From the NCBI GenBank assembly GCA_021810105.1, contig JAJZJM010000001.1, positions 186,001 through 250,000 on the forward strand: 64,000 bases of DNA, read 5' to 3'. Position numbers and translations under genes: made by a program. This stretch comes from Microcaldota archaeon (lineage in GTDB: Archaea > Micrarchaeota > Micrarchaeia > Micrarchaeales > Micrarchaeaceae). The notes under the pieces are model-generated. The model saw only the letters and a list, made by a program, of their open reading frames with translations, was not told the origin of the DNA and ran no database searches. Shown piece after piece: positions 1-7,884 of this stretch (its first letter is position 1; every line of letters starts with the position of its first letter).

Positions 1-564
1 AGAAAGCCCGAAACCTTCGCCGCTTATCAGGTCCAATATCGAACTTCCTACAGATCCGCTCTGCGAAACAAAGCTCACTCCGCCGATCTTAGGCCTGTCT
101 ATCTTTGCTGTAGGAAGAAAAAGCGTATCATTCCTAGAGCGGGTGTCCATAACTCCCAGGCAATTCGGTCCTATGACAGGCATTTTATATGCTTCAGATA
201 TGCGAATTATCTCGGCTTGAAGGTCGTTTCTTCCCACCTCAGAAAATCCGCTTGTAACTATCACTGTGCCTTTGACTTTAGCTCTGCCTGCTTCATTCAA
301 GACTTTCGGAGTTGCATCAGCAGGAACGCATATGACTGCCAGGTCTATAGGCTCTCTCACATCTAATATGCTCTTGTAGGCTTTGTGCCCCATAATGGAC
401 GGCTGGCCAGAAATGTTTACTGGATATAATTTTCCCTGGAAACCAACGTCGATATAGTTTTGCATTATGGCCGTTCCGACTTTGCCAGGTTTATCGGAAG
501 CGCCTATCACCGCCACAGAACCGGGTTTCATGATCTTTTCAATATTGTTTATTTTGACTTGCAC
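1..564 (-). CDS. acdA: ADP-forming acyl-CoA synthetase alpha subunit, CoA-binding part (partial)
   Basis: The gene runs off the left edge, so only about 188 N-terminal residues are visible. They form a CoA-binding Rossmann domain (SVAVIGASDKPGKVG near residue 15, then GPNCLGVMD and SFVSQSGSVGSSI), typical of ADP-forming acetyl/acyl-CoA synthetases, which turn acyl-CoA, ADP and phosphate into acid, CoA and ATP in the cytoplasm. The phospho-histidine segment would lie outside the window. Start chosen: GTG at 564, just after the beta-subunit stop; a later ATG would cut into the conserved N-terminus. It is co-transcribed downstream of the ATP-grasp beta subunit with a 4-base gap. Acyl substrate cannot be told from sequence. 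Confidence 0.88.
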   Translation of the reverse strand, partial: MQVKINNIEKIMKPGSVAVIGASDKPGKVGTAIMQNYIDVGFQGKLYPVNISGQPSIMGHKAYKSILDVREPIDLAVICVPADATPKVLNEAGRAKVKGTVIVTSGFSEVGRNDLQAEIIRISEAYKMPVIGPNCLGVMDTRSRNDTLFLPTAKIDRPKIGGVSFVSQSGSVGSSILDLISGEGFGLS

Positions 565-568
565 TTTA

Positions 569-1198
569 TTACCTCTCGTTAGACAGAAGCCTCAGGTCAA
601 CAGCATCATAAGTCCCATCATGCAATATTATCGGGTTTAAATCCATCTCTGTGAAATCGTTTTCTGCAAAAAGTTTCGATGCCTTTAACAAGAGCGACGC
701 GATCATCTCTCTGGATTTTGTATCGTGCGCTATAACATTGGAGGACTTGAGTTGATCTATCATGGAAAATGCCGTATCCTTATTTATCGGGCATATCCTC
801 AATGCGAAATCCTTGAACGCCTCTACGTATATTCCGCCAAGGCCAAGGAGCACCATCTTTCCAAATTGTGAGTCTGTATTCCCACCTACTATTATTTCGG
901 TCCCTCCAAGAATCATTCTTTGCGCCACTACCTTATATTTACCTAGCTTAAGTTTTGATGCTCGCTTTGTCAACAGAGAAAAAGCATCCCGTATCTGCTT
1001 AGGGTTGGCCAAATATAGAGCAACCAGACCGCTTTTGGATTTGTGCAGCGCCTTATCTGAGATGACTTTCATAACTATCATCCCACGGCTGCCCCAGAAT
1101 TTTACCGCATCGTCTCCGCTTGCAATTGTGGCAGTTTCCACATTTCTTATTTTATACCTATCTAGAGTTTTCCTGGCAACATCATAAGGCAATAACAA
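569..1198 (-). CDS. acdB: ADP-forming acyl-CoA synthetase beta subunit (ATP-grasp)
   Basis: This 209-residue protein matches the separate ATP-grasp subunit of archaeal ADP-forming acetyl-CoA synthetase. Near residue 45 it has VISDKALHKSKSGLV, the family's lysine/histidine segment, then a glycine-rich GLGGIYVEAFKD stretch and EMDLNPIILHDG near the end, where ATP-grasp enzymes bind metal-ATP. Together with the alpha subunit immediately downstream it should make ATP from acyl-CoA, a common last step of sugar or amino-acid fermentation in archaea. The frame opens with TTG at 1198; another in-frame TTG lies two codons later, so the exact start is uncertain. Length is slightly short for the family (about 230). 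Confidence 0.87.
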   Translation of the reverse strand: MLLPYDVARKTLDRYKIRNVETATIASGDDAVKFWGSRGMIVMKVISDKALHKSKSGLVALYLANPKQIRDAFSLLTKRASKLKLGKYKVVAQRMILGGTEIIVGGNTDSQFGKMVLLGLGGIYVEAFKDFALRICPINKDTAFSMIDQLKSSNVIAHDTKSREMIASLLLKASKLFAENDFTEMDLNPIILHDGTYDAVDLRLLSNER

Positions 1199-1231
1199 CT
1201 ACCCACCAACCGAATGCTGCATGGAGCGTAA

Positions 1232-1951
1232 TCAGATTACACGCGCAAGCAACAAAAGTATCACTATTATTATGATTATTCCTATTACTACTATAAGATT
1301 TGCCTTTCTTCTTTTTTTGCTCGAAGATATTTTGTTTTCTATATCTGCAAGCGCTTGCCCTTCTTGAACATTATTTGTTTCATTTGATTTTGGCAGCATC
1401 TGCGATACTGCTGGCTGGTTCTGTTGGGTTCCTGTTGAAGGCGTAGCCATCTGTTGCGCCTGGCCAGAGGTAACAGGCTGTGCTTGAGGCTGCTGGAAAC
1501 CCGCCTTAGCCTGCAGCAATCCTTTTTCTGTAAGCATAATGTCTATGCTTCCATTCTTTATGTCATAGACTATGTACTGCTGCTTCCCCATTCTGTAAAG
1601 ATGCATTGCTAAATCTCTTGGTCTTAAATTTACCGCTCCTCCCACATCAACGTAAGAACGCTTTCCGCCCTGCAGTTGGGCCACTATTGCAAAATCTACA
1701 GCATCAAACGGGGCCTTTGCCCTTTCTTCGGCTTCGGCAATAATGCTTTTTCCGGATTCTGTTAGCGATATAATGCTTTGCCCTGGAAAATTAGCAGTAA
1801 AGTCTACCAACCCTTTGATCCTCAATGTGCCAAGTATGTTTGATCCATCAAAAAACGAGGAATTTATTTTACCTCCAAATTTCTCCACTACAAGGCCGGG
1901 AGTTATGTTAGAAAGCGCGACTAAATCAAGAAAGTTAAGCTCATCTGCCAT
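1232..1951 (-). CDS. Tail-anchored membrane protein with winged-helix-like repeats
   Basis: I do not recognise a named family. The 239-residue protein has two winged-helix-like stretches (about residues 5-75 and 80-150, each ending in a beta-rich segment followed by LTESGKSII or LTEKGLLQA), then a Gln/Pro/Ser-rich linker of about 60 residues, a basic patch SSKKRRKA, and one hydrophobic segment of about 20 residues at the extreme C-terminus. This order predicts a cytosolic N-terminus with a tail anchor. The repeats could bind DNA or protein at the membrane; that is inference. It is divergent from the beta-CASP RNase at 2021, the two starts sharing a 69-base AT-rich region. Confidence 0.6.
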   Translation of the reverse strand: MADELNFLDLVALSNITPGLVVEKFGGKINSSFFDGSNILGTLRIKGLVDFTANFPGQSIISLTESGKSIIAEAEERAKAPFDAVDFAIVAQLQGGKRSYVDVGGAVNLRPRDLAMHLYRMGKQQYIVYDIKNGSIDIMLTEKGLLQAKAGFQQPQAQPVTSGQAQQMATPSTGTQQNQPAVSQMLPKSNETNNVQEGQALADIENKISSSKKRRKANLIVVIGIIIIIVILLLLARVI

Positions 1952-2020
1952 AGTATCACATTAATATGTATGCCAATATTTAAATAGATTCAGAGCATTC
2001 CCTCATCATAACTAGTCCTG

Positions 2021-3283
2021 ATGGTATTCGTGGAACTGAAATTTTTTGGAGGCGCACAGGAAGTCGGTAGGTCTGCTATATTATTAAAGGATGATAGGAA
2101 CATAATGCTGGATTTCGGAATAAAACTAGATCATAAGACAGAATATCCAACAGCTATTCCAAAAATAGATGCTCTTGTCATAAGCCATGCGCACCTTGAC
2201 CATAGCGGTTTCTCCCCTGGCATATACAATGAGGTAAATATACCCACATTCGGAACAATGCCAACACTCAGCCTTTCAAAACTGCTTTTGGATGACTCAT
2301 TAAGCATAGCAAAGAAGCAGCATACGCAGCCGAAGTTCCATAAGAGGCAGATAAATGCACTTTCGAACAAATATACGAGTTTAGAATATGGGTCTACAGC
2401 AGGCTTCGGAAAATTCGATATAACGCTTTACGATGCTGGCCATATTACAGGCAGTGCCATAACCCTTGTAGAAAAACCACACGCAAAAGGAAACAAACGT
2501 GTATTATATACTGGAGATTTCAAGCTTTCGGAGCAGACCTTGCACAAAGGAGCACATATTGTGGAGAGTGATGTGATGATAACAGAATCCACGTATGCGC
2601 TCAGGAAGCACCCAGATAGAAGCTCTGTTATAGCGAATTTGGTTGCGGGAATAAAGGAAACCCTGCAGGAAGGCGGAACCGCACTCCTGCCTGTTTTTGC
2701 AGTTGGAAGAAGCCAGGAGATATTGTCCATTCTGTACAAAAATGGATTAACCGGATCTACTTTTGTTGATGGAATGGCGAGAAAGGCAACCACAATAACC
2801 CTTAACTATCCAAGATTTATTTCAGATCCAGGCCTTCTCGAAAATGCGATAAAGGAAACTACATGGATAGGCGAAAGAAGCGAGAGAAGACACGCATTGG
2901 ACGGTCCTTCAATAATTGTTACAACAGCTGGAATGCTTAACGGAGGCCCGGTATTAGATTACATAACAAAGCTGAATAAGAATTCAAAAATATTCCTTAC
3001 AGGATACCAGGTAGAAGGGACAAACGGCAGGACGCTTGTAGAGAAAGGCTACATAACAATCGATGGAGAAAAAAGAAAGATAGATACACCTGTAAGCACC
3101 CATGACCTCTCGGCGCACGCGGATATAGATGACATACTTAATTATGTGAAAAAGAGCTCCCCGAACAAAGTGGTATGCGTACATGGCGATTCAAGCAGCG
3201 CAACTACCCTTGCAGATAAACTCGCTGCAGAAGGGTTTGAAGCTTTTGCACCAAAAATTGGAGATACAATAAACATAGATTGA
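2021..3283 (+). CDS. Beta-CASP metallo-beta-lactamase ribonuclease, aCPSF2-like
   Basis: This 420-residue protein begins with GGAQEVGRSAI and carries the metallo-beta-lactamase motif SHAHLDHSG near residue 54, GHITGSA, YTGDF, then the beta-CASP signatures TESTYA, GMLNGGPV and a late THDLSAHAD and VHGDSS. Length and lack of N-terminal KH domains fit the archaeal aCPSF2 group rather than aCPSF1 (about 630 residues) or aRNase J. Such enzymes are zinc-dependent RNA endo- or exonucleases acting in RNA decay or 3-prime end formation. All metal ligands appear present. A paralogue lies at 15594. The stop is followed after 3 bases by the 3-prime end of a convergent tRNA-Asp gene. Confidence 0.88.
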   Translation: MVFVELKFFGGAQEVGRSAILLKDDRNIMLDFGIKLDHKTEYPTAIPKIDALVISHAHLDHSGFSPGIYNEVNIPTFGTMPTLSLSKLLLDDSLSIAKKQHTQPKFHKRQINALSNKYTSLEYGSTAGFGKFDITLYDAGHITGSAITLVEKPHAKGNKRVLYTGDFKLSEQTLHKGAHIVESDVMITESTYALRKHPDRSSVIANLVAGIKETLQEGGTALLPVFAVGRSQEILSILYKNGLTGSTFVDGMARKATTITLNYPRFISDPGLLENAIKETTWIGERSERRHALDGPSIIVTTAGMLNGGPVLDYITKLNKNSKIFLTGYQVEGTNGRTLVEKGYITIDGEKRKIDTPVSTHDLSAHADIDDILNYVKKSSPNKVVCVHGDSSSATTLADKLAAEGFEAFAPKIGDTINID

Positions 3284-3286
3284 GGA

Positions 3287-3359
3287 CGCCTTGGCCGGGA
3301 TTCGAACCCGGGTCGCAACCGTGACAGGGTCGCATGCTGGTCCACTACACTACCAAGGC
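3287..3359 (-). tRNA. tRNA-Asp (GTC)
   Basis: A full cloverleaf is read on the minus strand: 7-bp acceptor GCCTTGG/CCAAGGC, D-arm, anticodon stem CGACC/GGTTG with loop CTGTCAC (anticodon GTC), and a T-arm with TTCGAAT. The discriminator is G. No CCA is encoded and no intron is seen. It is 73 nt long. Confidence 0.95.
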
Positions 3360-3394
3360 ACATGAAATGTATATTGGAATGTCTGTCAAGCTAT

Positions 3395-3814
3395 TTATTT
3401 GCTCTTATTCTTTGATACGATTCTATTGTAAATTTTCTCGAGTTCCATGCCATCAACATGATGCCCGGGAGGTGTAACGTATTCTCCATTAGATCCGTGT
3501 TTAGGCTTCTGCATTGGATAAAGCTTGGAATGGAGATGCGACACCCCTTTACCTTCAAACACCAAACAAACGCGCTCTGGATTGAGCGCCTTTTCTAGCA
3601 TCTTTGCAACCTTCTTCGATGCCATGGTTATTCCTTTTATCTCTGCATCACTATTCTCGAATATTCTGCTGTCCAGATGCTTCTTGCGCACCACAACCGT
3701 CTGTCCTTCTGCATATGGAAGTATGTCCAATATGGCAAGATAATTCTTGTCTTCGAATATTTTGTAAGCTTTAGCTTCGCCATTCACTATACTGCAGAAT
3801 ATGCATTTATCCAT
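3395..3814 (-). CDS. HIT family hydrolase/transferase with altered triad
   Basis: The 139-residue protein opens with CIFCSIVNGE (a CxxC pair at residues 4 and 7 typical of zinc-binding HIT proteins) and has the fold's alpha/phosphate-binding region ending VSHLHSKLYP at residues 91-100. HIT proteins normally read H-x-H-x-H; here positions 93 and 95 are histidine but the third is lysine 97. The middle histidine, the nucleophile in Hint-type enzymes, is kept, so nucleotidyl hydrolysis is still possible. The C-terminus is rich in Lys/Gly. It lies between two tRNA genes on the same strand, starting 10 bases downstream of tRNA-Tyr. Substrate unknown. Confidence 0.85.
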   Translation of the reverse strand: MDKCIFCSIVNGEAKAYKIFEDKNYLAILDILPYAEGQTVVVRKKHLDSRIFENSDAEIKGITMASKKVAKMLEKALNPERVCLVFEGKGVSHLHSKLYPMQKPKHGSNGEYVTPPGHHVDGMELEKIYNRIVSKNKSK

Positions 3815-3824
3815 AAAATCACTA

Positions 3825-3922
3825 TCCCGTTGGAGCGAGTCGAACGCCCAACCTGTCGGTATCTAACAGCAATGCTGTAATGCAGACTACAGCCGACCGC
3901 TCTGCCATTGAGCTACAACGGG
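3825..3922 (-). tRNA. tRNA-Tyr (GTA) with 26-nt intron
   Basis: The acceptor CCCGTTG/CAACGGG gives the C1-G72 pair that marks archaeal tRNA-Tyr, with discriminator A. Anticodon stem is GTCGG/CCGAC; the loop reads C-T-G-T-A-G and then a 26-nt insert (3861-3886) before the last loop base, which is the canonical archaeal intron site after position 37. The insert contains a small hairpin (CAGC/GCTG), as expected for a bulge-helix-bulge intron cut by the tRNA splicing endonuclease. Mature length is 72 nt; no CCA is encoded. Confidence 0.93.
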
Positions 3923-4037
3923 CTATTTGTATTAAACATCAAAATATTAATATAGTTGTCTGAGTTTATAGAGTAGCTTCCCTATAATTTAAATAGGCTT
4001 TAGGATAAATTATTGTGAAGCCAGGCAGACTGGTAAA

Positions 4038-6797
4038 ATGGTAGAACTTAATAAAGATAAATTAAAGTCTAAGGAAACGAGAAGGCTACGAGAGCTGATA
4101 AAAAGAGAACGGAGGACGCCCATCTTTCTTTATTGGCTCAATGAAAGGCTCACCAGAATATCAAGGTCTCCCAATTTCATAGACAGCATACTTGTCCTGA
4201 TAGCATTTTTTAGTGCGGCGGTAGGACTGCCGTTTTATCCCATTACAATAATTGCACTTATCGCATTGTTGCTTTTTTTCTCTACATTAAGAAAGCCATT
4301 CATAGGTCTAATCTTCATGATTATTTTAATAATGCCGATGATACTTTATCAGATGCCTGCACTCTCTTGGATTTACCTTATGATAATGGCCGCATCTCTG
4401 ATTTACGGATACATGTACTATAGAACAATATTTTTTATCTATGCAATCATATCAGTTGCATTCTCCCCCTCTGGCTATATTTTTGCGATACCCCTGTTCA
4501 TGCTCGCAGTACTCATGGTAGGGTATAAGAGGGCACTGACGGTCGCCGTTGTCTTCGTGTTTGCGGTTGCTTTGCTTTCTGGAGTATCAGGGGTGCAGAA
4601 TACTGCGTATATAATATACAATGCAAAGGCGGGCTATGCTTCTGCAGTGCCCTCCCAACTTGCTCCTTTTGTTACTCCGTCAAAGCCAGGGCTTTATTTG
4701 TTAAATTTCCGCTCGGGTTTTGATTCGATAGCTGCGAGCTTCACAAGCCAGAACATAATAAACCAATCAAACGCTGCCATATATGCTCTTATCACGGCTT
4801 CGGGAACAGACACAGAATACTATATCGCAGAGATGATTGTCTTTGTGCTTATGGTATTTGGAATAGACGCTGTGGCTTCAGGCAGCAGATCTAAATACCG
4901 TGGCACATACGCAGCAATGATAGGCATAGCGTATCCTTTGTTCGCCTACTCGCTCTCTTTTATATCAGGAATATCTATACAAATCGTCCCTATGGCGATT
5001 GGAACCCTCATTGCGTTAGGAATAATATTCTTAATGGAATTTTTTAACATTAAGATAGTTTACGCACTTGACATTAAAAAGCAAGACCTAAGGATGAAGT
5101 TCGGAGAGGCATTCGAAGATTTGGAGGAAGGAAATGTGGCTGAAAATTTCAATGATATAGGCAATTATGAATCGGTAAAAAAAGAGCTTACTGATGCAGT
5201 ACTGGCCCCTATAGAGGAGAAGGGAATATCAAAGGCGTATAATGTCAGACCAGCCAAAGGCATACTCCTTTTCGGACCTCCCGGAACTGGGAAAACCGTA
5301 ATGATGAGAGCATTGGCTAATGAGGTAAGGGCAGGATTCTTCTATGTAAAAGCATCAAACTTGATATCCGCATTCCCGGGAGAGACAGAGAAAGCCATAT
5401 CAAATATATTCAAGATTGCGAAGAAGCATGCTCCATGCGTCCTGTTCTTTGATGAAGTAGATTCGGTTGCAGAGTCAAGGCAGAGTGCCACAATTAACGA
5501 ATCCAGCAGACAGGCAATATCGCAGCTGCTTACAGAGATGGATGGATTCCAGCAGATAAACAATGTAATAATAGTAGGGGCAACAAATGCCCCGAATGTC
5601 ATGGACCCGGCAATATTGAGGCCTGGAAGATTTGATAAAATAATATATATGCCACCTCCGGATTTTAACGGAAGGAAGAAGATATTTGAGATATACCTGA
5701 AAAAACTCCCAATATCTTCGGAGATAAACTATGACGAACTTGCAGAAAAAACAGACAGGTATACTGGTGCAGATATAAAAGCGGTTTGTGAAAGCGTAGC
5801 TCAAAAAGTTGCACAGGACGCAGCTAGCAAGCATAAAGTCCTTGAGATAACGCAGGACGATCTACTTGGCAGAATAAAATCCACCAGGCCTTCGGTTTCT
5901 CTTTCAAAAATAGAGAATTATCAGAAGTTTAGGATGGATTTCGAAAGGAGCGTATACGGGCAGTCGGGAGAAGAGCAAATAGATGAAGTTTCTCTGAATG
6001 ATGTGATAGGACTTGAAGACGCCAAGAAGGTAATTGTTGATGCAATAGAGGTGCCGCTTACCCATCCAGAACTTGTAAAGAAATACAAGATTAAAAACAT
6101 AAATGGTGTGCTTCTTTTCGGGCCTCCCGGAACAGGAAAAACCATGCTTATGCGCGCGATAAAAAGCGAGCTGGGTGGGGTAACAATGCTGGAGCTAAAT
6201 TGCGCTGAGATAAGCCAAGAGGGACCGGAAAAAGCAATAAGCGAGATAAAAGACACCTTTGATAGGGCTAGAGACAGCACCCCTGCAATAATATTGCTTG
6301 ATGAAGTTGAGGAGATGCTTTTGAAGAGAGGAGAGGCATCAGAGTATTCCTCGCAGATAACTAGCGAGATGCTCAGGAACATTGATGGAATTAGCAAGCT
6401 GGAAAGCGTAGTGTTGATAGGCACAACCAACAGGCCTGATGCGATAGACCCTGCCGCACTGAGGCCTGGAAGATTTGATAAGCTGATTTTCATAAAACCT
6501 CCAGGAAAGGCGCAGCGTTTAGAGATGTTTAAATCGGATCTAGAAGCAGTGCCTTTATCCGAAGATGTCTCATTTGCAAAATTGGCAGACATGACACAGA
6601 ACTTTACAGGAGCGGACATATCCCACATATGCAGGGAGGCTAAATCTGCCGCGTTAGAAGCATCAATTAAGAAAGATGAGGAAATAAAAATAACAATGGA
6701 GATGCTGAATGGCATAATAGAAAAGACAAAGCCATCAGCCAAAGAGGATGTGCTTGCAAGTTACCTCTCTTTCTATTCAAAGTACGGCGAACGTTGA
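4038..6797 (+). CDS. Membrane-anchored tandem AAA+ ATPase (Cdc48-like D1-D2)
   Basis: The 919-residue protein joins a polytopic N-terminal domain (hydrophobic helices between about residues 45 and 335) to two AAA+ modules. Module 1 has Walker A GPPGTGKT near residue 413, Walker B VLFFDEVDS and RPGRFDK; module 2 has GPPGTGKT near residue 694, IILLDEVEE and another RPGRFDK. The AAA modules resemble Cdc48/VAT, but the usual N-terminal substrate-adaptor barrel is missing and replaced by membrane helices. A likely role is ATP-driven extraction or unfolding of membrane or membrane-proximal proteins, perhaps feeding LonB or the proteasome; this is inference. It starts with ATG at 4038 and ends 4 bases from the convergent protease gene. 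Confidence 0.88.
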   Translation: MVELNKDKLKSKETRRLRELIKRERRTPIFLYWLNERLTRISRSPNFIDSILVLIAFFSAAVGLPFYPITIIALIALLLFFSTLRKPFIGLIFMIILIMPMILYQMPALSWIYLMIMAASLIYGYMYYRTIFFIYAIISVAFSPSGYIFAIPLFMLAVLMVGYKRALTVAVVFVFAVALLSGVSGVQNTAYIIYNAKAGYASAVPSQLAPFVTPSKPGLYLLNFRSGFDSIAASFTSQNIINQSNAAIYALITASGTDTEYYIAEMIVFVLMVFGIDAVASGSRSKYRGTYAAMIGIAYPLFAYSLSFISGISIQIVPMAIGTLIALGIIFLMEFFNIKIVYALDIKKQDLRMKFGEAFEDLEEGNVAENFNDIGNYESVKKELTDAVLAPIEEKGISKAYNVRPAKGILLFGPPGTGKTVMMRALANEVRAGFFYVKASNLISAFPGETEKAISNIFKIAKKHAPCVLFFDEVDSVAESRQSATINESSRQAISQLLTEMDGFQQINNVIIVGATNAPNVMDPAILRPGRFDKIIYMPPPDFNGRKKIFEIYLKKLPISSEINYDELAEKTDRYTGADIKAVCESVAQKVAQDAASKHKVLEITQDDLLGRIKSTRPSVSLSKIENYQKFRMDFERSVYGQSGEEQIDEVSLNDVIGLEDAKKVIVDAIEVPLTHPELVKKYKIKNINGVLLFGPPGTGKTMLMRAIKSELGGVTMLELNCAEISQEGPEKAISEIKDTFDRARDSTPAIILLDEVEEMLLKRGEASEYSSQITSEMLRNIDGISKLESVVLIGTTNRPDAIDPAALRPGRFDKLIFIKPPGKAQRLEMFKSDLEAVPLSEDVSFAKLADMTQNFTGADISHICREAKSAALEASIKKDEEIKITMEMLNGIIEKTKPSAKEDVLASYLSFYSKYGER

Positions 6798-6801
6798 GGG
6801 A

Positions 6802-7101
6802 TCAGCCCTTGCGGATTATGCGCAGCACCTTTCCAAAGATGGCAGCCCTGCTTATATATCCAAAACTCCTGCTATCCTCACTCTCCTTTGCATTATCACC
6901 TGTGACATAGAACATGCCGTTTCTTTCATGTGCGATTCTTTTAACAATAAGCATGCCGTTTAATGGGTGCTTAAGGACTATTATTTCGCTCGGCTTCGGG
7001 GAATTGAATAAATAAGAGACTCTGCTAACTATGATATAATCCCCATCATTGAGCGAGGGCTGCATGCTTTTGTCTTTGACCTTGAATATCGCTATAGGCA
7101 T
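6802..7101 (-). CDS. sodX: S26-family peptidase, probable NiSOD maturation protease
   Basis: This 99-residue protein has the signal-peptidase-like catalytic core: KSMQPSLNDGD with the nucleophilic serine at residue 12, and IVKRIAHERNG with the general-base lysine at residue 54, then VTGDNAKESEDSR. It has no transmembrane anchor, unlike ordinary signal peptidase I. It lies 11 bases downstream of the nickel superoxide dismutase gene on the same strand. In bacteria such a small peptidase (SodX) removes the NiSOD leader so that the new N-terminal histidine can bind nickel; the pairing here makes that role very likely. The assignment rests on catalytic motifs plus context. Confidence 0.85.
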   Translation of the reverse strand: MPIAIFKVKDKSMQPSLNDGDYIIVSRVSYLFNSPKPSEIIVLKHPLNGMLIVKRIAHERNGMFYVTGDNAKESEDSRSFGYISRAAIFGKVLRIIRKG

Positions 7102-7112
7102 CGATCTCTACG

Positions 7113-7610
7113 CTATTGCAGCTTTGGCAAAACTATTTCCTTCTCTGTAGGATATGGGGCCTTTACTCTGATAGTTTGAACGTTCTTTGTCTTCCAAAAT
7201 ATCTCTGCAAATTTGTTTACTTTCTCGAGGAGCGCATCTCCATCAGCAATATTAGTGCTCTGCTTCGCTTTTGATGCAGCCTTCATTATATCCCACACAA
7301 GCGCGTGCATCTCCGGGTTTGCCTGAGCGTGCTCTGGCTTGAAATAGTCACCCCATATTACACGGATCTCATGCTTGCATATCTCTGCATGCTGTTCCTT
7401 AACTGCAGTGTACCTTATCATTTTGTTCCTGCCTTCAGGAGTCATATCATTGCTTTTCACAAGGTCTGCGATCAGCATGTCCATACGTATTACAGTATGG
7501 GCAGCAACTAAAGCAAGATGCGGGTCGTATATTCCACAAGGTATGTCGCAGTGCGCGCTCACTGTCTTGAAATGCGCAACTTTATCTATCGCTTCAAATA
7601 ATCTGTACAT
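7113..7610 (-). CDS. sodN: Nickel superoxide dismutase precursor
   Basis: The 165-residue protein carries the diagnostic nickel hook HCDIPCGIYDP at residues 20-30, preceded by a 19-residue leader that must be cut before His20. His1 and Cys2/Cys6 of the mature protein bind nickel in this family, which dismutates superoxide to oxygen and peroxide as a homohexameric four-helix bundle. The rest is helical, with conserved-looking HTVIRMDMLIADL and an acidic/aromatic C-terminal part. The protein has no secretion signal and should be cytosolic. The next gene downstream encodes the S26 peptidase. A TATA box at 7640-7648 and GGTGGTG just before the ATG support this start. NiSOD is mainly known from bacteria, so an archaeal copy is notable. 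Confidence 0.95.
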   Translation of the reverse strand: MYRLFEAIDKVAHFKTVSAHCDIPCGIYDPHLALVAAHTVIRMDMLIADLVKSNDMTPEGRNKMIRYTAVKEQHAEICKHEIRVIWGDYFKPEHAQANPEMHALVWDIMKAASKAKQSTNIADGDALLEKVNKFAEIFWKTKNVQTIRVKAPYPTEKEIVLPKLQ

Positions 7611-7639
7611 TGCACCACCAACAAAGATACATTGTTTTT

Positions 7640-7648
7640 ATTTATAAG
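7640..7648 (-). promoter_or_regulatory. TATA box of sodN-sodX
   Basis: Read on the minus strand the site is CTTATAAAT. Its centre is about 26 bases upstream of position 7618 and 34 bases upstream of the sodN ATG, the right spacing for archaeal TBP/TFB promoters with a short leader containing GGTGGTG. Confidence 0.6.
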
Positions 7649-7672
7649 CTTTTGTGGCAGAAACGTGTAGTT

Positions 7673-7735
7673 ATTGTGACGTCCTCGCAAGACTGAAAGT
7701 TGTCGGTTTACCATGGCGGATTTTTGATTGATAAT
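7673..7735 (+). repeat. Degenerate copy of IS605-type end hairpin element
   Basis: This 63-base stretch aligns without gaps to 63078-63140 (50 of 63 bases identical by eye). The conserved outer parts are ATTGTGAC at the left and TTTTTGATTGATAA at the right; the central palindrome is partly decayed. The core TCCTC...CTGAA resembles the right end of the IS200/IS605 element at 49653-51475. No transposase remains, so it looks like a solo end or a small non-autonomous element. It lies between sodN and tRNA-Val. Confidence 0.65.
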
Positions 7736-7808
7736 CTTGAAACACCGAAGATAGTTCTTGATCCATTGACGACTGTCTACTGTGGATTTTCCCGCTCACA
7801 TTAATAAT

Positions 7809-7880
7809 TGGGCCTGCGGAGAGTCGAACTCCGGTCTCAAGCGTGTAAGGCTAGCGTCTTAACCGTTGGACTACAGGCCC
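7809..7880 (-). tRNA. tRNA-Val (TAC)
   Basis: Minus-strand cloverleaf with acceptor GGGCCTG/CAGGCCC, D-arm GTCC/AGAC, anticodon loop CTTACAC (anticodon TAC) and T-arm CGGAG/CTCCG around TTCGACT. The discriminator is A. The anticodon stem CTAGC/GCTTG has one T-T mismatch. No intron, no encoded CCA, 72 nt. Confidence 0.92.
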
Positions 7881-7884
7881 GCAT

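Noticed and set aside
5921-6742. 273-codon open frame antisense to the AAA+ gene
   Set aside because: It mirrors the second AAA+ module, is rich in Ser/Ile typical of antisense frames, and has no promoter or recognisable domain.
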